Origin: SHLQ01 sp047638715
Lineage (GTDB): Bacteria > Actinomycetota > Acidimicrobiia > Acidimicrobiales > SHLQ01
Assembly: GCA_047638715.1 (NCBI GenBank)
Contig: JBLIMK010000006.1
Span: forward strand, 1 to 64,000
Direction: 5' to 3'
DNA length: 64,000 bases
The stretch's first letter is position 1; the number at the start of each line of letters is the position of its first letter. Positions 43,813 to 50,951 of the stretch are shown here, in pieces. Made by a program: the position numbers and the translations under genes. The notes below the pieces were generated by a model that was given only the letters and a program-made list of their open reading frames with translations, was not told the DNA's origin and did no database searches.

Positions 43813-46596
43813 ATGACGGTGTTGTGGTGGTCTAAGCGTGTGAGTTTCGCGTTGTTGCTCGCGCTCGCAGTAATGCTGGTCGCGCACGGACCGGCATCCT
43901 CGGAAGAAGCCGACGCAGCACTCCTCATCGATGGCACCGTGGTTCTTCCCGACGCGTCGCAAGCCAACGTCGATGGAGTGCAATTGTCTGCCGCTCTCAG
44001 CGAGCAACTCGCCGTGAGTGACCATGTTCGATTCGTCGATGTCGATGTCGACGTCGTGCGACGCGAGCTCGAATTTGGCGTCCTCGCCATCCAAGTTGCG
44101 CCAGATGCTGCAATTCAGGTCAAGACCGTATTCGGTGAAGACCTCGTGCAGGGCGCGACAACATGGACAGCCGAAGGCGCTGATGGTTCGGCGCTTGCGC
44201 TGGTCACTCGGGGTCGAGCGCTCACCGGTGAACTACGGCTCGGTGAACGCCAGTGGGGAATCGCACAAGTCGATGGATCGCTGCACGTGGTCTTTGAACA
44301 CTCGCCAACAGGACAAGACCCGGCAGCCGAGCGCTTGCAAGAGGACGGACAGCCCACCCTCGTCCTGGCACCGCTCCCCGACGGTGTTGCACGGTTCACA
44401 GAGGACATCACCCACGCAGAGGACATCTTGGCTATTGGAGCGCGGGAACCCGATGCACCCACTGCAGAAGCACTGCCCGGCCAAACTCAGGCAGATGCAC
44501 CAGCCGTCGCTGCGATGGTCGCAACGTCCGTGATCGATGTGATGGTCGTCTACGACAACACGGCGCTCGCCTTACATGGATCGAATGCCGCCATCGAAAA
44601 CCTGATCATCGCGAATATCGCCTCGTCCAACGCCACGCTCGCCACATCGGGTGTTGCGACCTCAGTCAACCTGGTCCACATAGGACACATCGCCTACACA
44701 GGGTCGGGAAGCTCGTCCAACGATCTCACTCGACTTCGGAACAAATACGACGGCCACATGGACAGCATTCACGTAACCCGCGACGCGGTGGACGCAGACC
44801 TTGTGACCCTCGTGAGCGAACTCATCGACGGGTTCTGCGGTCGGGCAAATCTGCTTCAGGAACTCCCAAACCAAAATACCGACGATGAAGCCTTCGGTGT
44901 AGTTGGAGCTGGGTGTCTCACAAGCAGCACATACATCCACGAGATCGGCCACAACATGGGGGCCGCTCACGACGATGCGAACCTCGGCGGTTTCACCGGG
45001 GTGCAACCGCACTCGCGAGGATGGGTAGACGTAGCCAACAACTTCGTAACCGTGATGTCGTACGCGAACGGCGCAAACGGCTGCTCGGGTTGCACGACCA
45101 TCAGCCAGTTCTCGAGCGATACCGAATTGTTCGCTGGGTTCGCCACGGGTGATGCCGACCATGCGAATGCATCGACGCTCAATGCAACGAGCAGTGGTAT
45201 TGCTGCCTACCGACCGGACCCCTGTCCGAACCCGATAAACGACGACTACCCAGTTCGCATCGACCTCGGATCCTCGAGTCTCGTGTCCACTCCCGGAACC
45301 AACGTGTGCGCCTCGATCGAAGACCTCGAGACCTACTTCATCGGTGATGAGCCCGTGGAGTCGGTTTGGTACGAGTGGACTGCACCATTCGCCGGGACGG
45401 CCCGATTCAGTACGTGCGACGCGTCCACCACCTTCGACACCACCATCACAATATTCGACGACCACGAGTTCTTCTCTGCGCTGTCCGTCGTTGCCCACAA
45501 CGACGATGCTGGAGCGGCGTGCACCATAGACCCCACCCACAGCGAGGCACTGACGACGGTCACCAATGGCCAGGTCCTTCGCTTCAAAATCGATGGCGAT
45601 GCGGCGGCGACGGGAACGTTCGCGTTGACGGTTACTGTCGACACGACGTGCAACGGCCAAGCGGCGACCGTCTACGTCGACCGTGGAGACGTCGCGACAT
45701 CGGGCGACGATGTGATCATCGGGACTGTGAACGCCGACGCCATTAACGCCCTAGACGGGAACGACATCGTCTGTGGAATGGCAGGCGACGACGTCATCAA
45801 CTCGGGCCCGGGCGACGACCAAGTGTTCGGCGGCGATGGCAACGACACCATCTTCGGTGTAGCCGGCAACGACACCCTCAACGGCGACGCTGGCCAGGAC
45901 ACGTTGTTGGGTTTCGCCGGCAACGACACCCTCAATGGTGGCGATGACAACGATCTCATCAATGGTGGTCCTGACAATGACGTGCTCGACGGCGGCGCAG
46001 GCGACGACAGCATCTTTGGTCAGGGCGGTAACGACACGATCAGCGGTGGTCCGGGTATGGACCTCATGATTGGTCTCGACGGCATCGACACCATGAACGG
46101 TGATGCTGGTGCGGACATCATCAACGGTGGTTCCGGAGACGACTTCTTGAGTGGCGGTGCCGATGGCGACACCATCTTTGGCATCACTGGCAATGACATG
46201 ATCACTGGCGACGGAGGTGCTGACTTCCTGTTCGGACAAGTTGGAAACGACACCATCGATGGTGGTGCCGGAGCAGACAACATCTGGGGCAACGAAAACG
46301 ACGACATCATCACCGATCCGTCAGGTGCCAACATCATCAATGGTGGTGCCGGCAATGACAACATCACCGGTGGCGTCGATAACGATCAGATCTTCGGTGA
46401 CGGCAATGTCGGCCAGCTCGGTGATGACATCATCGACGGAGGTCTTGGACCCGACCTGTTGCTCGGCTTCGGTGGCGATGACACCATCACTGCCAATGAC
46501 GGTTTCGCAGACACCGTGAACGGTGGCCCGACCTTGAACGACACCTGCCTGGTGGATGCGGTCGTCGACACCGTCTTCAACTGCGAGTTGCCCTAA
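43813..46596 (+). CDS. Secreted metzincin (M12B reprolysin-like) metalloprotease with RTX tail
   Basis: About 927 residues from the ATG at 43813 (GAGGTG upstream; GTG 43798 possible). The signal is KRVSFALLLALAVMLVAHG. Residues ~35-230 form a propeptide-like region. The catalytic domain (~235-470) has HEIGHNMGAAHDD (~375; three zinc His and a metzincin Gly/Asp) and the Met-turn VTVMSYANG (~411). A PPC-like beta domain (~480-630) follows, then RTX nonapeptides to the end (DTVFNCELP). Metzincins with a propeptide need activation. It is an extracellular protease; the last 212 residues nearly match the peroxidase tail. Confidence 0.9.
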   Translation: MTVLWWSKRVSFALLLALAVMLVAHGPASSEEADAALLIDGTVVLPDASQANVDGVQLSAALSEQLAVSDHVRFVDVDVDVVRRELEFGVLAIQVAPDAAIQVKTVFGEDLVQGATTWTAEGADGSALALVTRGRALTGELRLGERQWGIAQVDGSLHVVFEHSPTGQDPAAERLQEDGQPTLVLAPLPDGVARFTEDITHAEDILAIGAREPDAPTAEALPGQTQADAPAVAAMVATSVIDVMVVYDNTALALHGSNAAIENLIIANIASSNATLATSGVATSVNLVHIGHIAYTGSGSSSNDLTRLRNKYDGHMDSIHVTRDAVDADLVTLVSELIDGFCGRANLLQELPNQNTDDEAFGVVGAGCLTSSTYIHEIGHNMGAAHDDANLGGFTGVQPHSRGWVDVANNFVTVMSYANGANGCSGCTTISQFSSDTELFAGFATGDADHANASTLNATSSGIAAYRPDPCPNPINDDYPVRIDLGSSSLVSTPGTNVCASIEDLETYFIGDEPVESVWYEWTAPFAGTARFSTCDASTTFDTTITIFDDHEFFSALSVVAHNDDAGAACTIDPTHSEALTTVTNGQVLRFKIDGDAAATGTFALTVTVDTTCNGQAATVYVDRGDVATSGDDVIIGTVNADAINALDGNDIVCGMAGDDVINSGPGDDQVFGGDGNDTIFGVAGNDTLNGDAGQDTLLGFAGNDTLNGGDDNDLINGGPDNDVLDGGAGDDSIFGQGGNDTISGGPGMDLMIGLDGIDTMNGDAGADIINGGSGDDFLSGGADGDTIFGITGNDMITGDGGADFLFGQVGNDTIDGGAGADNIWGNENDDIITDPSGANIINGGAGNDNITGGVDNDQIFGDGNVGQLGDDIIDGGLGPDLLLGFGGDDTITANDGFADTVNGGPTLNDTCLVDAVVDTVFNCELP
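45961..46596 (+). repeat. 636-nt inverted repeat arm B (RTX tail of the protease gene)
   Basis: Partner of the arm at 38519-39154. Both arms encode the same 212-residue RTX C-terminus without gaps and both end at the stop codon. The similarity stops at the upstream RTX units and beyond the stop codons. Confidence 0.85.
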
Positions 46597-46604
46597 CGCG
46601 CTCG

Positions 46605-48650
46605 CTAGCCCTCACAGGCAATACGGGCTACGACCGACGTACACCTATCGCTTCCAGGTCCGCCCCAGGCAAAGTTGGTGCCCGCGCCGCCGCGCAAGTT
46701 GTCGTCACCCTGCCCGCCGTACAGTTCATCGTTTCCGCCATAGCCGAACAAGCGGTCGCGACGGTCGCCTCCGTAGAGCGTGTCGTTTCCGCCATTCCCG
46801 ACGAGGCGATCTCCCCCACGGCCACCACGAAGAAGGTCGTTGCCTCCGCCTCCCTCGACATCGTCGAGACCAGGGCCAGCGAGTACGAGGTCGTCCCCGT
46901 CACCGGCGCGCACAACATCGGAACCCCAGCCGGCATTGATGATGTCGGCCCCGGACCCACCATTGATTCGATCTGCGCCGCCACGCCCACAGATGATGTC
47001 GTTGCCGCCCAATCCGTCGATGATGTCCGGACCGCCCGTGCCGACGATGACATCGTCACCGTTCGTACCGATGAGGCCGGTCGTCGTTGCGAGCCGACCC
47101 TGGCAGGATTCGGTCGGCGGCAGTGAGTTCGTTACGAGATAGATGAAGCCGTTGCGTTTGCTCGAAATGTAGAGCTCGCCGTCCGGCCCCTGCCCAAACC
47201 GTGCATCGGCTCGCCCCGACCCGTCGTAGGTCGCTGCATCGTTGAACACATCCTGCAGACTCGTGCGAGGCAACGCAGCGGTAGTGGGATCACCATCGTG
47301 GTCGAAGGTGATCGCGACTCGACCGGTAGGCGCCTGTGTGAGGTCTCCGGGAGCATCGCGAGCCGGATCGTCTGGATCGAGCAGTGTCACCGCGGCGGCC
47401 ATCTCCTCGAGCGTCGAGTGAAAGAGCTTTCCCGTCTTCGGGAAGTCGCTGTAGAAGTACTGCCCGGACAACGCCGAACCATTGTCTACGACGTACCCGC
47501 CAGCGATTGCTTGCCCCGAGAGCCCCGAACCTCGCGTTCCCTCGTGACCGTACTGTGCTGCCGGGTACGTGTAGCCGTTCGCGGCCTCGTCGGCCGGGAG
47601 CGGTGCAATCCCGTTGAGCAGGTCGCCGGTCGGGAGGTGAACAAAGGTTCCTTCACGCTCCGACCAGCCGTAGTTGGCCCCGCCCACGATGACGTTTACT
47701 TCTTCGACGTTGTCCCGTCCCGCCTCCGCAGCGATCAGATGGACCGCACCGCCGTCATCTCGAGCGAACGCCAGGTGATGTGGATTCCGATGGCCGAGCG
47801 ACCACACCTCATCCAGCATCACCGGGTCACCGATGAACGGGTTGTCCTCGGGCACCAGATAGGGATCGAGGCCCGACCGCCGCGGATCGATGCGCAGGAT
47901 CTTGCCGAGCGCGTCGTTCTTCTGACCACCGCCAGCCGTTGCTGACTGCACGCTTCCATCGCCGTGAGCAACGTACAGGTTCCCGAAGTCATCATCGCCT
48001 GGCTCGGCAAATGGATTGAAGGCGATCTGCTTGATCGGATGGTCGTATACCGGCATGCCAACGCGAAAAACCTGGCGATAACTCGAAGGATCGATTTGGC
48101 CCGTGTTCAGATCCATCGTCCACTCGATGAGCACACCGTCGGCGACGATCGGGTTGGCTGCATCGCTCAGATAGTCATCGGGATCCGGGGACGTGGGTCG
48201 CCGTTCCATCACCGATGTGTACAGCAGGCCGTTCGCCGCGAACCGCGGATGAAACGCGACCGATCGAAGGCCCCCATGGAAGATGCTCGTGTTGTCCAGA
48301 CGACGTCCGGTTGCAGCCAACATCGCGATCTTCACATCGAAGAAAACCGATGCGGTTGCGGTGCGCCCAGATTTCGATATCTCGTAGATCTTGCCGTCAT
48401 AGTCCTCGACGACGAAGAACCGATCACCAGATGTAGCGAACTGGTTGAGGCGAGGACGACCGAGCGCCGAATTCGGGATCTGTACGTACGGAGATAACTC
48501 GACGACGACCCCTCGATCGACGATCGGTAGTAAGACCGGGTTGTCCGCCGACGCATGCGTCACCGTCGCGCCGACGAGCGCTACTGACAGACACGCAGCC
48601 CCCGCAGCGGAGGCCCATCGTTTCGTACGAGGTCTCTTGCTGAGGTCCAT
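46605..48650 (-). CDS. Secreted PQQ-type glucose/sorbosone dehydrogenase-like protein with RTX tail
   Basis: 681 residues. The signal is KRWASAAGAACLSVALVGATVTHASA. Residues ~45-510 are a six-bladed soluble glucose/sorbosone dehydrogenase propeller: RLNQFATSGDRFFVVEDYDGKIY, SVAFHPRFAANGLLY, LGHRNPHHLAF, GGANYGWSEREG and YTYPAAQYGHEG. These fold around PQQ or act as carbohydrate-binding propellers. Residues ~525-665 are RTX units and the end has GGPGSDRC...IACEG. Outside the cell it could oxidise sugars. It lies 19 bp after the stop of the ASPIC gene, so is co-transcribed with it. Confidence 0.88.
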   Translation of the reverse strand: MDLSKRPRTKRWASAAGAACLSVALVGATVTHASADNPVLLPIVDRGVVVELSPYVQIPNSALGRPRLNQFATSGDRFFVVEDYDGKIYEISKSGRTATASVFFDVKIAMLAATGRRLDNTSIFHGGLRSVAFHPRFAANGLLYTSVMERRPTSPDPDDYLSDAANPIVADGVLIEWTMDLNTGQIDPSSYRQVFRVGMPVYDHPIKQIAFNPFAEPGDDDFGNLYVAHGDGSVQSATAGGGQKNDALGKILRIDPRRSGLDPYLVPEDNPFIGDPVMLDEVWSLGHRNPHHLAFARDDGGAVHLIAAEAGRDNVEEVNVIVGGANYGWSEREGTFVHLPTGDLLNGIAPLPADEAANGYTYPAAQYGHEGTRGSGLSGQAIAGGYVVDNGSALSGQYFYSDFPKTGKLFHSTLEEMAAAVTLLDPDDPARDAPGDLTQAPTGRVAITFDHDGDPTTAALPRTSLQDVFNDAATYDGSGRADARFGQGPDGELYISSKRNGFIYLVTNSLPPTESCQGRLATTTGLIGTNGDDVIVGTGGPDIIDGLGGNDIICGRGGADRINGGSGADIINAGWGSDVVRAGDGDDLVLAGPGLDDVEGGGGNDLLRGGRGGDRLVGNGGNDTLYGGDRRDRLFGYGGNDELYGGQGDDNLRGGAGTNFAWGGPGSDRCTSVVARIACEG

Positions 48651-48669
48651 CCACTACGACCGTAGCGTG

Positions 48670-50742
48670 TCAAAAACGTCGCTCGCAGCTCACTTTTTGC
48701 CCGCCAGCACAGAAATCCTTCATCGGCCCGCCATCGAGGCGGTCGATGCCGAGTCCACCACGAATGTGATCGACACCATTGCCGCCGCCGATCTGATCTC
48801 GGCCGCTATTCCCGAACAACCAATCCCAACCCTCGCCGCCGGTGATGACATCGTTTCCGGCGCCACCGCGGATCCGGTCGGCATCTGGGCCGCCACGAAT
48901 CTCATCGTTTCCGGCGCCTGCATAGATCTGGTCGCGACCAGCGCCACCGAGGATGATGTCGTTTCCTTGGAGTCCACAGATGAGGTCGTCGCCAGCGAGG
49001 GCGTCGATGAAGTTTGCCGTCGACGTGCCAATGATGACGTCGTCACCGTTGGTCGGCAGCTGCCCTTTCGCGAAGTCGACCGTCACGGGGATACCAGCGC
49101 ACGTGCGAGAACCAGGGCTTGTGTTCGGCGCTGCTGCGAGTGCTGCGAGCAGGCCAGCCTTCGTCTGCTCCTTACACGCCGCGCTTCCCTTCACAATCTG
49201 AACACGGCGATCGATGCCAGGAACAGTGCACGTTGAATACGAACCATCGGGCCACCGGATCTCGACCGGCGCAACTTCTGTGCTTGGACCCAGGCCAACG
49301 TGCAACGTACGGCCATCTTGAGATCGGTGATATCGGTGTCCGGTCTCGCGGACTTGCCAATCGCTGGCACCGACGAAGAGCTGTGCGCCCATGGCGTCAG
49401 GGTTCGAGCCGACGAGGTCGATCTCGAGCCAGTGATTTCCAGAGCCCTTCTTATTCGTCAAGACGTGATCGACCGCTCGATCGAAGTCGTAGCCGTTGCC
49501 GATGATCGCATCCATCCAGCCATCGGCATTGATGTCGGCAACCACGATGGCGCCAGCGGTTTGCGCTGGCGCTGTTGCTGTTGTAGCCGGCAACACTCCG
49601 GTGCCGCCGTCGGAGAAGTTGCCTTCGCCGTCGTTCAGCAGCAAGACATTTCGGAGCTGACCCTCTTGTCTCTGGGTGCAGCCAGCGAGAATGTCGAGGT
49701 CGCCATCGTTGTCGAAGTCGGCCGCCGCACCTGAGCGGCAATTGTCGAGATCCGCGCTCATGGGAAGCGATACGGTGCGCCCGTTCCCCGCCGCGGTTAC
49801 TTCATGTGCCGTGACAGGCCAGTTCCCGGCACTGTTGGACTCGCTTCCATTGAAGACGATGAACTCGGGGTGAAGGTCGCCGTCGAAGTCACCGACGAGC
49901 ACCTCGCGAATGGGCAAGGTTTCGTCTCTGCGCTGAATAGCTGGATTCGAGGGTTCGGCCATGGAACCGCCACCGACCGCCATCGAGTCCTTTGCGAGGG
50001 TGAACACGTCGTGCGTCACGATGATGTTGGAAGTGGCTGGCCCGGTCGAGGTCAGCTGGGCGATTCGGACGTGGGCATCGGTAATGATCTGTCCGGGGTC
50101 GGGAACCTTGGACCATGTGGTTCCGTCGCCGTTGTTGAGGTAGACCTCACTCGGCTTGAGCTGTCGTTCACCTTGTGGCACGGGGTCCGAACGCAGGTCG
50201 AGGTTCGTGATGAGCACGTCCATGTCGCCATCGTTGTCGTAATCGAAGAACAGCGGCTGCCGGCCGCGGCCGAAGATGTCCTTGAGTGCGCCGGCGTCGA
50301 CGAACTGAAGCGTGCCACCGTCGTTGCGAAACAAACGATTGTTGTTGTTGCGACCCGAGACCTCCAAGAGGTCTTCATCGCCGTCGCCGTCGATGTCGGA
50401 GAATGCAACGCCATGGGTGTCGGGGCCCTGGTCTTCTGGATCGCCAGATTGAAACGCAGTTCTCGTGCTGGTCCCCGAGGAGAGGTCGATGATGGCTTCG
50501 GACATGCTGCCGTGGTTGTTGTTCCACACGTCGACACCCGGACCGCCGAGATCCTCGGTAATGCCCAGACCCCAGGCCGGCGAATCGTTGAACCCGATAC
50601 CGGACGGAAGGTCGCTCACCGCGAAACCCTGCCAACCCGCGGCGTCGGCCGAGTCTCCGCTGGTGACGGGGACGGCAATAGCTGCGGCAAACACCGCGAT
50701 AACCACCCATACCCGACCGGCTTTGGTCGTCCTAGTCAACAT
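48670..50742 (-). CDS. Secreted FG-GAP/ASPIC-UnbV (CRTAC1-like) protein with RTX tail, copy 1
   Basis: 690 residues. The signal is RVWVVIAVFAAAIAVPVTSGDSADA. Residues ~95-420 are FG-GAP/VCBS propeller blades with calcium loops (FSDIDGDGDEDLLEVSG, DFDNDGDLDILAG, DINADGWMDAIIG). Residues ~440-520 are an ASPIC/UnbV domain (NHWLEIDLVGSNPDAMGAQL, RWPDGSYSTCTVPG). RTX units follow (~560-665), ending GGPMKDFC...VSCERRF. CRTAC1-like proteins are extracellular matrix or adhesion-type proteins. Similar throughout to the 50952-53303 product. Confidence 0.87.
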   Translation of the reverse strand: MLTRTTKAGRVWVVIAVFAAAIAVPVTSGDSADAAGWQGFAVSDLPSGIGFNDSPAWGLGITEDLGGPGVDVWNNNHGSMSEAIIDLSSGTSTRTAFQSGDPEDQGPDTHGVAFSDIDGDGDEDLLEVSGRNNNNRLFRNDGGTLQFVDAGALKDIFGRGRQPLFFDYDNDGDMDVLITNLDLRSDPVPQGERQLKPSEVYLNNGDGTTWSKVPDPGQIITDAHVRIAQLTSTGPATSNIIVTHDVFTLAKDSMAVGGGSMAEPSNPAIQRRDETLPIREVLVGDFDGDLHPEFIVFNGSESNSAGNWPVTAHEVTAAGNGRTVSLPMSADLDNCRSGAAADFDNDGDLDILAGCTQRQEGQLRNVLLLNDGEGNFSDGGTGVLPATTATAPAQTAGAIVVADINADGWMDAIIGNGYDFDRAVDHVLTNKKGSGNHWLEIDLVGSNPDAMGAQLFVGASDWQVRETGHRYHRSQDGRTLHVGLGPSTEVAPVEIRWPDGSYSTCTVPGIDRRVQIVKGSAACKEQTKAGLLAALAAAPNTSPGSRTCAGIPVTVDFAKGQLPTNGDDVIIGTSTANFIDALAGDDLICGLQGNDIILGGAGRDQIYAGAGNDEIRGGPDADRIRGGAGNDVITGGEGWDWLFGNSGRDQIGGGNGVDHIRGGLGIDRLDGGPMKDFCAGGQKVSCERRF

Positions 50743-50814
50743 TACAATTCCTCGCCATTCGCGTCAGCGAAGTTCGGGTACGCCTCGAGCTTCGAAACAC
50801 GCACTGAGCCGAGA

Positions 50815-50822
50815 GTAGAACG
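50815..50822 (-). promoter_or_regulatory. CGTTCTAC motif upstream of ASPIC copy 1
   Basis: The 8-mer CGTTCTAC occurs in the same orientation upstream of three minus-strand RTX genes: here (72 bp before the start at 50742), at 53329-53336 (25 bp before 53303) and at 43625-43632 (144 bp before 43480). It could be part of a shared promoter or operator. Unequal distances weaken the case. Confidence 0.3.
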
Positions 50823-50876
50823 AAACATCACATTTTGTCACTGCCAAATGGCCCAAGTCACCCAAGAAAACAGCAA

Positions 50877-50905
50877 AGCGCCGGCCACAAGACGTGACCG
50901 GCGCT
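50877..50905 (-). terminator. Rho-independent terminator of ASPIC copy 2
   Basis: A 12-bp stem (AGCGCCGGTCAC with its complement, one mismatch) and 5-nt loop lie 47 bp after the stop of the minus-strand gene at 50952. On that strand the stem is followed by TTTGCTGTTTTCTT, a U-rich tract. It separates this transcript from the ASPIC copy 1/dehydrogenase unit. Confidence 0.75.
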
Positions 50906-50951
50906 GCTCACTCACTTCACGCCCCCGCCGGGGCGAACTACACAAAGTTGG

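Noticed and set aside
45672..46367. Tandem repeats in the RTX-coding regions that resemble a CRISPR array
   Set aside because: The period is 27 nt, corresponding to nonapeptides, and the units diverge at codon third positions. There are no fixed repeats, unique spacers or cas genes.
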